Of a DNA stretch of 64,000 bases, positions 11,401-20,113 are shown one piece after another. The notes under the pieces are model-generated. The model was not told the DNA's origin. It saw nothing but the letters and a program-made list of their open reading frames with translations, and made no database searches. This stretch comes from Hortaea werneckii (lineage: Eukaryota; Ascomycota; Dothideomycetes; Mycosphaerellales; Teratosphaeriaceae): the NCBI GenBank assembly GCA_037044905.1, contig JBAOKB010000078.1, positions 1 through 64,000 of the forward strand. Direction: 5' to 3'. The translations under genes were made by a program, and so were the position numbers. Numbering within the stretch: the stretch's first letter is position 1; each line of letters opens with the position of its first letter.

Positions 11401-12167
11401 CTGACAGGGGCGTCAATGCTGTCCTTCAACTTTTGATATGCCAAGGCTAGCTTGCTTATATGTCCGAGAACATTGGACTTCCCGTCGTCAGTGCTGGCGA
11501 ACTGCCACTCGAGCGAGGAATGCGTTGGCTCGAGATGAGATTGTGCTGGTAGACCCCTAAGCTTGATGCTGTTGCCGAAAATCCAGCATCGGATGTGTTG
11601 AGGCTCATACTTCTTACCCGCGGCAATCTGGTACTCGTTCAATTTCTTAGCGAGGTCGATCTCGATACAGATCGCTGGCGTCTGCGATGCCGCTTCGAAG
11701 CGGACATTCACTTTGTCCTCGTTCGCGTTCAGAATCTTCATATCCACTGAGTAAGGAGTCTCTACTTGCAAGACCGGATGACACTTGGTTGAGGCAAGCT
11801 TTTTGCCTTTGCCAATTTTGAAGTGAGGCATGTCGCGCCCATCGTAGCGAGCGTGGACGGGCTCAAGCGAGTGACCCAAGGCGAATTCCGGATACATATG
11901 CGGATGGTTAAGCTGCTCCTGGAGCTTGAAATCGGCGGGAAGCTCTTTTTCGACTCTCTCAGTTGTATTGACATGCTCAGAGGTCGTGTAAGCCTCCGCA
12001 TAGCCCTCAGCTTCATCAGCTTCATCGTGAAGGACGCTCTGGTCTTCATCACCTCCCAGCTGCTCTGCTTCCTGCGCTGATGAGGCGTACTCTGTGCCGC
12101 TCAGTTCGTCATCTCCTTCTGAGAGGGCAGGGCCCTGCTCGTCTGCCTTGGCAGAGACATCTGTCAT
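8490..12167 (-). CDS. UPF1-like SF1 helicase with RGG tail
   Basis: This intronless gene encodes a 1,225-residue superfamily 1 (UPF1-like) RNA/DNA helicase. Motifs run in order: Walker A GPPGTGKT at 675-682, motif II VVEEAG around 862-867 (Glu replaces the usual Asp), motif III GDHQQQ near 892, motif IV QYRGHP at 937-942, the V-type stretch NKVQGRQF near 1091 and motif VI VQWSRAQ near 1127. The C-terminus is RGG/GR-rich (1203-1225), typical of RNA binding. The first 70 residues are acidic. The frame stays open upstream with an ATG at 12296, but I chose 12167. The acidic N-terminus starts there, and upstream DNA belongs to a repeat also found at 7865-8030. I recognise the superfamily but not the orthologue; a role in RNA surveillance or silencing is possible but not shown. 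The N-terminal 600 residues are not recognised. Confidence 0.85.
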   Translation of the reverse strand: MTDVSAKADEQGPALSEGDDELSGTEYASSAQEAEQLGGDEDQSVLHDEADEAEGYAEAYTTSEHVNTTERVEKELPADFKLQEQLNHPHMYPEFALGHSLEPVHARYDGRDMPHFKIGKGKKLASTKCHPVLQVETPYSVDMKILNANEDKVNVRFEAASQTPAICIEIDLAKKLNEYQIAAGKKYEPQHIRCWIFGNSIKLRGLPAQSHLEPTHSSLEWQFASTDDGKSNVLGHISKLALAYQKLKDSIDAPVSHVMETRFDLWDDDDVLQKSHCINVQRTRPVWTGVDEDQIKEWGRVVLRGDAWEKGELSAGQIAAVTLLRAIHIDIFAIVRNGWIQLWETVSEYMLGAMAASAKWGPFWQYFLQARNERDKSLNHPKLNLSKLTVPRHLVTKWKVLRDDRTSKVISAEPFEWARVVAMPIWPTDGAATFLLKLGEYREIQKRKQLVEEALTKPRNTVLATFSELDGSNAAYHVDLRLPDVKLKPKEATSAEEVDVWSILPGEGESFKVTIVEEEGLGSGAVFNGKFEDNLSPVAGASLSGTVRFAGYQQDAGFQVPLDREIRVKLKLWTDKHAGTNKMKALETLLRATREQERLCGPDLPGLIFRTRAYSCNPGELAQQIRGTAGLWEKITANLHRKGKDGKAKHQLNEEQKRAVQLMWSSEKGIVAIHGPPGTGKTRTVIAGVEGLVLAGYRVAIVAHANSQVDNAMAVWQETCESDERKRFARARNGYFEPAALLDALMVQPKEDVEMGDDQSLHAPVDGAYGAGPVLAKRINQMSSIPGEAGEQARRYKCSLAAVKDAVNTGDQAETESRHAELQRLEPSVLSDACKDIRVWFSTNNSSGHRMLSAYSNIDVIVVEEAGLSSTADLAVPLASFLKTTKLVVLAGDHQQQAPICTSSERNEAHPLMEVSRFGSLITDSRDRIDVVKLRTQYRGHPDIYQPLSDVFYADTKGQDGLIMAESTKVLQPKQKFIQRFMKDTFGGAYNGRMRCALSVDGEDAAHQQYGNGTSICNEVEIDYIVRWIKALIAYGTDFKEDDKENTPIQLSDIGISSPYNGQCKALRSALEAEGLYDVTREDSVEVITANKVQGRQFPVHIISFAKHHATDAGDNYFIANRGQCNVQWSRAQLFQLQVGNIGPWAGLARQQAYQNNHKTKFYQYIDGLVQAGDVMSRRDWEAGLNGSPAEASSFKLPGSQGRNNRGGGRGGRGRGRARGRGGKR

Positions 12168-12179
12168 TTTGGCGTCTTT

Positions 12180-12330
12180 GGCGCCGGAGGAAAAGGGGAA
12201 ATCCCGAGTCCGGGAGCAGAGGAGGCAGGGACGCAGAGCGCAGCGAAAGCGATAAGGCTTCCGCCAAGTGATAGCAATTAGAACTCGACAGAGCATAGCT
12301 GGTAACTTGGTGTTATGAGGAGGAGAAGGA
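12180..12330 (-). repeat. helicase-proximal copy of the leader repeat
   Basis: This is the upstream partner of the copy at 7865-8030, in direct orientation, so the helicase gene is bracketed by the pair. At 12171-12185, overlapping its edge and ending 4 bases before the start codon, lies a 6-bp hairpin (GGCGCC-AAA-GACGCC on the minus strand, one G-T pair), in the same style as those of the array at 7441-7920. Confidence 0.65.
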
Positions 12331-12523
12331 AGAAAGAAGCAGTGTCCGCGTATCAAAAGCGACGTTGAAACACAAACGACGAAATGGGGCACAGGCACTC
12401 GCACGCAAGCCAAGAGTTCAACCTCAGTTCACGGTGCATCATCACGACTGCAGCAAGGTCGGAAATGACGACACCCGCAATGACTTCTTGCATGTGATCC
12501 GGACTTACTGACAGCGCAACCCA

Positions 12524-14674
12524 CTACGAAGGCAAAAATCCGCTCTGCACACTCCCATACCCCTGAGGACAAGCTTGCCCAAGCACAGCGCTGCCACTCC
12601 GCATGTAGCACACTTTCGCCTCAGCACAAGCAGCATTCGTGCAGTTCGGACTTCTGACGCTGGACTTGCCCTGGAACGTGTTAAATTTGCTCACGAGCTC
12701 ATTCGACTCATCCTCTTCCATCGCCTCGGTGACCGCATGCCAGAACGTCGCGTTCAGGGGCGCATCTTCCGGCCAGCTTGTTGCAGATCCGTACGCGTCG
12801 CGGGTTGAGTACTCGTATTGGAAGACCGGACCATGAGTTGAGTTCGCTAGAGCGGGGAAAGATTGCACGTCCGAGTAAAACGTGTAAGCATCTAGAATGT
12901 CGAATGTGCCGGTATCGACCTCGTACAAGCGGAACCCACTATTGACGTTCGTGAGAGGGGTGATTGAAGGGCCGATCCAGCCGGTATTCAAAGCTGTCTC
13001 TCGGTTCTGCTTAGTGCCATTGTTCGCATAGTAGATCATGACCTGATCCTCATGAGACTGGCCAAAGAACATGTTCGCGATGACATGAGGGCTGTAGCGA
13101 TCTACGATCTGGTAGAATAGATCGGAAGGGTTGTTGAGAGGATCCTCGCCATTCCAGCCGGAAAGGACATGACCGAAGATCCAGACCCGCTCGCCTGCAT
13201 CTTCCGCAGCTTGTAGCTCTGGGATCATGAACTGGAAAGTGCCGCTCACGTCGGGGTTGCTCGTGTTGATGTAGTTGAGGTAATTTGAGTGGTACCAGAA
13301 GTCGGTGTTGAACGTAATCATGCGTAGGCCGTAATGGTTTTTCACGCTGTATGCACCATAATGCACGCGAGACTGCTGCTCAGCGGTCTCGTTGATCCAG
13401 CCTTCATGCTTCCACAAGCCAGCAACGTGGTTATAGTTCCAACCCATCTGCATGCTCAGATTTCCTGGCATACTATGAGGGGCGTCAATCGCCTCCGGAT
13501 TAGTGTCGTGGTTGCCGAGAACAGGGAACACCGGTCCGGTCAGGTATTTCTTGAACAGGGTATATATGCTATCCTCGGCATATTCGGTGTAAGCCCTGCT
13601 TAACTGGGTTTGAGGATCATGACTGACAAGATCGCCAGTGTAGATTGTCCAAGCCAATGGACTGTCCTTCGATGTTCCTGTTAAGGGACCAACTGCCTGG
13701 AGAGCCGCCAGACCCAAGTCATACGGTGTGTCACACTGGTAGTATCCATACAGCGGCGCTGGGTAGCTAATGTCACCGGTCGACAAGTCTTCATTCTCGA
13801 CATTACTTCGACAGCAGAGGCCGCTCGTGCAGTTGCCTTCAGAGCCAACCTTGTAACGGGGATCAATGTGAAAGTCAGACATATGCAGTACTTTCAACCT
13901 TTCGCCAGAAGGTTTGGGTCTCGAAGCATTGACCGGTTTTGGCTTCGGGAACAGCTTGGTCGTGTCTAAAGGCGTCACAGTTGGGAAGTCGCAAAGATCA
14001 GAAGAGAGGCTGTTGCAAATCGCTTGCCCGTCACGACCACCAACGTCAGCTAATGCAAGGACCTGGGTCCATATGGCACCGAAAGTGCGAGCATCAAAGT
14101 CCTCATTGCAAGTGCTTGCAGAGTGAAGACCGCTGCTGGTACAGAGTGAGACCATGGCATCCGGCACCAGACTGGGTGCGAGCTGCGCAGCGTTTTGGGC
14201 CACTTGAAGGCTAGCAACGCATTTGCTGCAATTGCTTTCAATGTAGGAGCCATTGATGATTTCAGAGATTTCTGAAAGTGCGCTATCGATTACGGCTCCC
14301 TGCTCGGACCTGGTGAGGTTCGCGACCGGCTGTGGGAAGTAGACGGGATCCGGATCATGATCAGGGATGGTATCCGGGTTGGTGAGATTACGCGGGAAGG
14401 TAATGTTGAGAACTGGGTCGTAAAGGGCTGGCTGGGGCTGTTGTCCAGAAGGACTTGGGTAATAGCTGGAGAATGCTGTTGAAGGATAGCCTGCTGAAGC
14501 TGTAAAGCTGGACTGACCAGGCGCAGCATTCATCAAATCTCCGTTGGCAGCATCTGCGAGTACACGCTGCGAGAGTAGAGCTGCTGCCGCCATGATACCG
14601 CAAAAAATGGCCATTACCGCCGTAGTGATGAGTACAACAATATCACGTACCGTGCCGGGCGGTCTACCGGCCAT
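12524..14674 (-). CDS. Acid sphingomyelinase-like phosphodiesterase
   Basis: This single-exon gene encodes a 716-residue secretory-pathway metallophosphoesterase of the acid sphingomyelinase family. A hydrophobic segment at about 12-33 is a signal anchor or signal peptide. Residues 145-230 form a Cys-rich saposin-B-like domain, and the calcineurin-like phosphoesterase domain begins near 260. Metal-site motifs are SDFHID (D267, H269), GDL (D347), GNHD (N388, H389) and GHV (H502). The last motif, normally GHTH, reads GQSH here (Q539, H541), so one expected metal ligand is Gln. Many NxS/T sites fit a glycosylated lumenal or extracellular enzyme. The substrate may be sphingomyelin-like phospholipid or another phosphodiester; the family in fungi is poorly characterised. 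The gene diverges from AIM32 across 409 bp. Confidence 0.88.
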   Translation of the reverse strand: MAGRPPGTVRDIVVLITTAVMAIFCGIMAAAALLSQRVLADAANGDLMNAAPGQSSFTASAGYPSTAFSSYYPSPSGQQPQPALYDPVLNITFPRNLTNPDTIPDHDPDPVYFPQPVANLTRSEQGAVIDSALSEISEIINGSYIESNCSKCVASLQVAQNAAQLAPSLVPDAMVSLCTSSGLHSASTCNEDFDARTFGAIWTQVLALADVGGRDGQAICNSLSSDLCDFPTVTPLDTTKLFPKPKPVNASRPKPSGERLKVLHMSDFHIDPRYKVGSEGNCTSGLCCRSNVENEDLSTGDISYPAPLYGYYQCDTPYDLGLAALQAVGPLTGTSKDSPLAWTIYTGDLVSHDPQTQLSRAYTEYAEDSIYTLFKKYLTGPVFPVLGNHDTNPEAIDAPHSMPGNLSMQMGWNYNHVAGLWKHEGWINETAEQQSRVHYGAYSVKNHYGLRMITFNTDFWYHSNYLNYINTSNPDVSGTFQFMIPELQAAEDAGERVWIFGHVLSGWNGEDPLNNPSDLFYQIVDRYSPHVIANMFFGQSHEDQVMIYYANNGTKQNRETALNTGWIGPSITPLTNVNSGFRLYEVDTGTFDILDAYTFYSDVQSFPALANSTHGPVFQYEYSTRDAYGSATSWPEDAPLNATFWHAVTEAMEEDESNELVSKFNTFQGKSSVRSPNCTNAACAEAKVCYMRSGSAVLGQACPQGYGSVQSGFLPS

Positions 14675-15083
14675 GAGATCCAGCCTACCTCGCCTTCCTT
14701 AAGCTCTTGTTACTACTCACTGTCTATCAGGTAGATTAGCTCACTGCTTCGCCTAAGCTTATTATTCGCATCATCCATGCGATCGGCATCATCGCACATG
14801 CTGCCGCCGTCATGGCTTTTTTTGCTACAAGTACGACAGCCAAAGCTCCAATGGCATGCTGACCTGAAGCCACGGGTTGGACATGGACTGGCAGTAAAGT
14901 CTCCGGCGGAGATATCGGAGGTGATGCATAGTGACGTTCCTGTTTTGCTAAAGTCCCGTTTATCTCATGCTAAATGTGCTTACCAAAAGCTTGCGATCAG
15001 CATCCTTGAAGCTTGAGGCGTGAACTACACTGCAGGTTCGATACAAGGCTAAGCAAACGAGACGTTGATGCTGCTGGTCGGCC
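14675..15083. other. divergent promoter between phosphodiesterase and AIM32
   Basis: This 409-bp stretch between two divergent starts has no gene and presumably contains both promoters. The only distinctive site is the palindrome at 14900-14912. Confidence 0.6.
14900..14912. promoter_or_regulatory. palindrome with inverted CGG half-sites
   Basis: TCTCCG-G-CGGAGA is a perfect inverted repeat around one base in the divergent promoter. Inverted CCG/CGG triplets are the usual half-sites of fungal Zn2Cys6 transcription factors. Function is inferred from position only. Confidence 0.35.
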
Positions 15084-16337
15084 ATGTCATTTCTCCGCCG
15101 TAGCGCTCGCCGCGCCCCTCAGCTTTCACCACTATCCCTCCGCCATCGACGAACTTTCGCCTCCCGTATCGACATTCCTTTTACGCCCCCTCCAGTGCCT
15201 GTCATTGAGAAATGCCCAGTGCCTACGTGTCCTTGCAGCGCAGCCCCAGATGGCCTACAAATCGAACGTGAGCAGAACATCAATGGCTCTATGGCTGCCT
15301 ATGCCGAGCAGGTCCTGCTATGTACAGGCCGCAGTGATTGGGCGAGCCGGATAGAGACAGAAGAGAATGCGGACGGAGAGATCGTGAGGCAGTTGAAGAG
15401 CTTTTTAGGCCCAGGTGGAAAGTTCAGTGATGTACGTAGAGACAGCCCTGTATCCACATGCACTTTGCCCAATCAGCCGAGCTTCGTCGCCGAAGAGGCA
15501 TTCATGAGAACATCCACTCTAGTGGCAACCCGTGCTAATAATCATCGGCAGCCTTACCATAATGTCATGCTTACGAACTCTTCAATACAATCCTCGGCAT
15601 CACCGACGCATCAGAACGAGAGAAGCTCACAAACACCCTCTACTTCGCGATCAATACCTGCCGCCAAACCTGGCAAAGACCCTAGCATCGCCCGAGAACA
15701 GGACGCCCCTGCAATTCCACCGGCTTCTGCTTTCCTACTGCCGAGCTTTCAATATGTACCCACGATACCAACAGAGGCGAGTGCGGTTGAGGCATTCTGC
15801 AAGGGCTTCGTACTGCCATCGCAACTACACCAGAGCCACGACAAGCTGTCCAGAGAGCAGCAGAATATCCTCAGGCGCCAACCGGAGCTCCAAAAACAAT
15901 TCATCGGTGCCAGAAAGATCGACGAGATTCTGGTGCTCATCTGTGGGCATGGCGGGCGTGACGAGCGTTGCGGCAAACTAGGTCCTGTTCTGCAGAAGGA
16001 GTTCGAGGACAAGCTCCAACGGCAAAATATAGCCCTCCTACACGACGCACCGGTTGCGGAAGCCGAGGAGATCAACACAGATGTCGAAGGCTATGTGCCC
16101 ACGGCAAGAACAGGATTGATAAGTCACATTGGCGGACATAAATGGGCTGGCAACGTCATCGTCTACATCCCACCTTCCTTCGCTAGCAACCGCTTGGCAG
16201 GAAAGGGCATCTGGTATGGGCGAGTTGGGCCGGAACATGTTGAGGGGATTGTCGCGAAGACGATTATGGATGGGAAGGTCATCAAGGAGCTCTTTAGAGG
16301 AGGCATTGATCAGAATCGTGAGATCATCCGGTTGTAA
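15084..16337 (+). CDS. AIM32: AIM32-like mitochondrial thioredoxin-fold ferredoxin
   Basis: This gene encodes a 377-residue protein of the AIM32 (sucrase/ferredoxin-like) family, linked in yeast to mitochondrial inheritance and redox quality control of inner-membrane proteins. Exons are 15084-15431 and 15552-16337; the 120-bp intron (GTACGT...CAG) is phase 0. The Arg-rich N-terminus is a likely matrix targeting sequence. Cysteines C44, C49 and C51 (CPVPTCPC) and the motif CGHGGRDERCG at 247-257 are the family's redox/Fe-S elements. The motif SHIGGHKWAGN and the C-terminal WYGRVGPEHV block are also typical. Splicing joins GKFSD to PYHNVMLTN, the expected family sequence. The intron length is a multiple of three and contains no in-frame stop, so unspliced mRNA would still encode a full-length protein with 40 extra residues. 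Confidence 0.9.
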   Translation: MSFLRRSARRAPQLSPLSLRHRRTFASRIDIPFTPPPVPVIEKCPVPTCPCSAAPDGLQIEREQNINGSMAAYAEQVLLCTGRSDWASRIETEENADGEIVRQLKSFLGPGGKFSDVRRDSPVSTCTLPNQPSFVAEEAFMRTSTLVATRANNHRQPYHNVMLTNSSIQSSASPTHQNERSSQTPSTSRSIPAAKPGKDPSIAREQDAPAIPPASAFLLPSFQYVPTIPTEASAVEAFCKGFVLPSQLHQSHDKLSREQQNILRRQPELQKQFIGARKIDEILVLICGHGGRDERCGKLGPVLQKEFEDKLQRQNIALLHDAPVAEAEEINTDVEGYVPTARTGLISHIGGHKWAGNVIVYIPPSFASNRLAGKGIWYGRVGPEHVEGIVAKTIMDGKVIKELFRGGIDQNREIIRL

Positions 16338-16597
16338 ATTACTAGATGCTTACTATAGACACTGTTGTAAGATATGTTGATGAGTGAGTCGGAATTTTCG
16401 CTGCGGATTATTTCGAAGAGCCTCGCTAAGTGCCAGATATTCCAATAAAAGGATAGTATTGTGCACATGGTTCCTGGATGGTAGGCACCTGGGTAGTACT
16501 ATGGAGTACCCGGTACGGTAACCTCCAAGCTTTGACCAAGCTGACTAAACGCGATGTGCCTTCCTAGCAAGTCTCGGTCTTCTTTCGACACAGCTAT

Positions 16598-17770
16598 ATG
16601 CAGAAGATGAATGTTTCCACGCGATGTCTACGGGTCGCACGGCCACTGCGAAGACGCATAATTGACACTACCCGATCACAAGCTCAGACACTTCAACGAT
16701 GCCAACGATGCTACGCGAGCGAAACCGCGAAGCCGAAACATGAGGACAACCCCAAGCAGGCTCAGAGAGCAAGCGGCAGCTACACGAGCGTATTTGCGAC
16801 CCTAGCACTGAGCGCCGCGATCGGCTGGGCATTCCACGAGTACTCTGGCGATGGAAAGGGCACGACATCCAAGCCAGGCGAGTTCGTCCGCTACACCTTA
16901 GTCGGGAAAGAAGAGGTTTCATCGACATGCTCGATCTTCACACTGAAGCCTGCCGCGGGCACCTCAATCGATACGGCAGAGCTATACGATAAGAGAGCGA
17001 TTAGCAGCGTGCAGTTCAAGCAGCCACAGTTACAGATTGCGCGGGCTTATACTATACTTCCTCCGATCGAGGGACAAGAGCCACAAGAACTGAGATTCTT
17101 GATTCGAAAGGAACGGAATGGAGAAGTTTCCGGGTACTTGCATAGGTTGCAGCTAGGCGCCGAGATTGAAGTGAGAGGGCCCAGTGTGGATTACGTTCTG
17201 CCTGAAAAGATTGGAAAGGTCATGTTCCTCGCTGGGGGCACAGGAATCGCGCCTGCCATACAGATCGCGAGTGAAGTCGACGACGGTGTGGATGTGCATA
17301 TCCTGTGGGCTTGCAGGCAGAGGGAAGATTGCGCGGGGGGAGTGTCTGATACGGCCTCATCGCACAGCTCGTGGGGCTGGAATCTCTTTGGTTGGTTCGG
17401 CGGTACCGCGTCTAATTTTGAACGCGCTCATGGGACTACTGTCGCGAGTTCAGAGCCCAATGCAGTCATTTCTCAACTCGATGCATTGAAGCAAAAGCAA
17501 GCAGGAGCCCTGAAGACCGACTACTTCGTTGACGAAGAGGGCAGTGTCGTCCAACCCAAGACTATTACAAGCCTTCTACAGCAGGGCGCTGCGAAATCCG
17601 ACAATCTGCCTGATCCAGCAGAGCGGCTTCTTATCGTGTCCGGCCCTGACGGCTTCGTAAACCACTGGGCTGGCCCGAAGCAATGGGTTGGCGGTCGCGA
17701 AGTACAAGGTCCCCTAGGCGGCGTTTTGTCCTCTCTGGACCTTCATGGATACAAGGTAATCAAATTGTAA
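16598..17770 (+). CDS. CYC2: CYC2-like mitochondrial flavoprotein reductase
   Basis: This single-exon gene encodes a 390-residue FAD/NAD(P)H oxidoreductase of the cytochrome b5 reductase fold, closest in layout to fungal CYC2, the inner-membrane redox factor that assists haem attachment to cytochrome c. The first 40 residues are rich in Arg and lack acidic residues, fitting a mitochondrial presequence. A membrane anchor lies at about 64-82. RAYTILP at 149-155 is the FAD-binding motif and GGTGIAPA at 213-220 the nicotinamide-binding loop. The insert at about 245-285 is Ser/Trp-rich, and the C-terminal SGPDGF block completes the NAD domain. Other members of the reductase superfamily are possible, but presequence plus anchor favour CYC2. 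It follows AIM32 in the same direction by 260 bp. Confidence 0.85.
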   Translation: MQKMNVSTRCLRVARPLRRRIIDTTRSQAQTLQRCQRCYASETAKPKHEDNPKQAQRASGSYTSVFATLALSAAIGWAFHEYSGDGKGTTSKPGEFVRYTLVGKEEVSSTCSIFTLKPAAGTSIDTAELYDKRAISSVQFKQPQLQIARAYTILPPIEGQEPQELRFLIRKERNGEVSGYLHRLQLGAEIEVRGPSVDYVLPEKIGKVMFLAGGTGIAPAIQIASEVDDGVDVHILWACRQREDCAGGVSDTASSHSSWGWNLFGWFGGTASNFERAHGTTVASSEPNAVISQLDALKQKQAGALKTDYFVDEEGSVVQPKTITSLLQQGAAKSDNLPDPAERLLIVSGPDGFVNHWAGPKQWVGGREVQGPLGGVLSSLDLHGYKVIKL

Positions 17771-18096
17771 GAGTTGGTCGAACAAACTCAACAAGCAATG
17801 CTGGATTACAACCACAGCGAGGAGCATTCCTGGCGCGATTCAGCCTCCGGCTAAATGCGAATGCATTTGAGTCATGATCGGCAAATCAAAGCAAGCTCTT
17901 AGCCGTGTCTTACCACCTTGACGCGCTCACGTTCCGCGTGAGCTTATCCAAGCGGGGGCCGTCTCCGCTGTCGTTAGAAATCCGACCCAATCCCATTGGG
18001 CCTGTATATTTTACTATCTGGATTGATGCCACGATGGCCTAGTATGAATTTTGGACGTCCCGGGTGCAACTACATCGTCAATTGAGACTCAGCAGC
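17771..18096. other. intergenic, nothing recognised
   Basis: These 326 bp hold the terminator of CYC2 and the promoter of the following transporter. A GC-rich stretch at 17925-18000 was checked for a tRNA fold on both strands without success. Confidence 0.5.
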
Positions 18097-19817
18097 ATGC
18101 AACATCAAAACGAGCCAAAGGCCTTGACGTCGGCCAGTGGTGGCGATGAAGAAGTTGGGATGGATCCTATCGAGCCTGTCCAGACCAACAACGTCCGGCC
18201 AGAATGTTTCGGCTCGACTTTCCAAGAAGTCTTGTTTGTACTCACGGCAACGATGGCAATTGCGATGGGCGTCCTTGTCGTGGGCTCTGTCACGGTGACA
18301 TCGTCGTTCATCGGACGGGATCTGGATATGACGACCGCGCAAATTACATGGATCACTGCCGCCAATTCTTTGACGAACGGTGCTTTCCTGCTGTTCTTCG
18401 GCAAGATTGCAGACTTGTTCGGTGAGCTCTCTGATCTACGCATGCTGTCCAAAATCTCTGTTGCTAACACCTTACAGGCCGTAAGATGCTTTTCGTCGGC
18501 TCGATCTTCCTCTTCGCAGTCTTCTGCCTCGCGGCCGGCTTTTCGCAAACTCCCATGCAGATCGATGTCATCAATGGCCTCATAGGGCTCACTGGAGCCA
18601 GTGCCGTCCCGCCTGCTGTCGGGATCCTTGGAGTCGTGTACGAAAAGCCAAGCAAAAGGAAGAATTACGCGTTCGCCTGCTTCTCTGCCGGAAATCCCAT
18701 GGGGTTCGTGTGTGGCACGATTGCCGGTGGAATCGCAACTACATTGCTTGGCTGGCGCGCCTCGTACTGGTTCTTTGCCATTGTTGGCTTGGCTTTCTTT
18801 TTCATCGGACTCTGGACCATTCCTAAGGATACGACTGTCAAGGAGCCACTGAATCGGGATACATTCTTCAAATTCGACGTTATTGCCATGATATGTGTTA
18901 TTTATGGGGTTGGAATGTTCAGCGCTGCGCTCAGTTTAGGCGAATCCGCGCCGCAAGGTTGGAAGACTGGATACGTCTTGGCCTTGCTGATCGTTGGACT
19001 CGTTCTCCTTGTTGCGTTCGTCGTGTGGGACTGCTATTACAAGTTCCCCCTTGTACCCATGGACATCTGGAAAGACCGCAACTTCTCGGTCTGCATGGCT
19101 ATCCTCGTCCTTGGCTTTATGGCCTTCACGCCAGGGTCTTTCTTCATCGCGCTCTACTTCCAGGATGTCTGGAATCAGTCAGCTATCATGGTTGCTGTCC
19201 GCTTATTGCCGATGGCGATAGCCGGCATACTCGTCAACTTTGTGGCCGGGCTTGTCTTGCATAGGGTATCCAATAAGCTCTTAATGCTGATCGGAACTTC
19301 TGGGTACGCGGCCGCGTTCATTCTTTTAAGCGTGCAGCGACACGACACAAGCTATTGGGCCCTATGCTTCCCCGCATTCATCCTCCTCGTCGTGGGAGCA
19401 GACCTTGAGTTCAATGTGGCGAACATGTACGTCATGTCGTCCATGCCGCCCTCACAACAGAGTATCGCGGGCGGCATCTTTCAAACTGTAGCCAAACTAT
19501 CCATGACTATCGGCTTTGGTATTGCCACTGCTGTTTTCAGTGCGGTGGAGAAGATTCCAAGTTTGGCCGGGTTCTGGGACCCGGTGACTCAGCCCTACAC
19601 GGCTGTGATGTGGTTGGCCGCAGCGTGCTCACTCCTGAGCGTGTGTTTGGTGCCTTTGCTCACGCTTGGGACACAAGGAGGAAAGGACGGGAAGGCTGGC
19701 ATTCAGCGCGCTCCAGCTGAAAGTACGATATCTTCTCGGCAAAACGATGGTGGAGAGAAGCGGCAGGCTGAGGCTATGGCTACTCAGACGCTGCCTCCAC
19801 CTGTCCTCGAGCGCTGA
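18097..19817 (+). CDS. MFS exporter, DHA2-type
   Basis: This gene encodes a 554-residue major facilitator transporter of the plasma membrane. Exons are 18097-18421 and 18478-19817, with a 56-bp intron (GTGAGC...ACAG, GCTAAC branch site) that splits the loop 2-3 signature. Splicing restores GKIADLFGRKM, the MFS motif A. A hydrophilic N-terminus of about 45 residues is followed by 12-14 hydrophobic helices and a polar Lys/Glu/Gln-rich tail. Helix spacing and the VPMDIWKDRNF segment resemble the yeast Atr1/Yor378w branch of the drug:H+ antiporter-2 family; the substrate is unknown. I chose the ATG at 18097 because the upstream extension has only a GTG. Confidence 0.87.
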
Positions 19818-19876
19818 AATAGTCTAAACGATACAGTCTAAACCTGCTATAAGAACCGCGCAATTAAACGAATCTC

Positions 19877-20013
19877 ATTGCTATAGAGGAAGTATTACTA
19901 ACCGAAGGTGCAATATAGTACATAGTAGCTTCCAGAGCGGAAAAGCTAACGGGGGTTAATAAATATATAGCGGTATTACTAGTCGAAGAATTCCTACGTC
20001 GAGTTCGAACTGT
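19877..20013 (+). repeat. dispersed ~130-bp repeat, copy 1
   Basis: This copy aligns along its whole length with 28499-28628 (reverse strand) and 44408-44536. Shared blocks include GTATTACTAACCGAAGG, AAAAGCTAACGG, AGCGGTATT, CTAGTCG and GAGTTCGAACTGT. The motif GTATTACTARYCGAAG occurs twice inside the copy (19892 and 19973). There is no reading frame. It lies between the convergent transporter and TACO1 genes. Confidence 0.85.
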
Positions 20014-20113
20014 AGGTGCTTGTGTCGTAAACCATAGAGGTTGTTCTTCAGCGTGGGCGCTCAGGGGTATATCGTCTCGTCTAAATATTTAATGTACATG
20101 CCCACCACCAGCA

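Noticed and set aside
12168..12413. N-terminal extension of the helicase
   Set aside because: The frame upstream of 12167 begins with TTG at 12413, overlaps a repeat also found downstream and is not protein-like. The ATG at 12296 remains a minor possibility.
15035..15055. B-box-like GGTTCGAT, possible tRNA
   Set aside because: No acceptor or anticodon stems can be folded around it.
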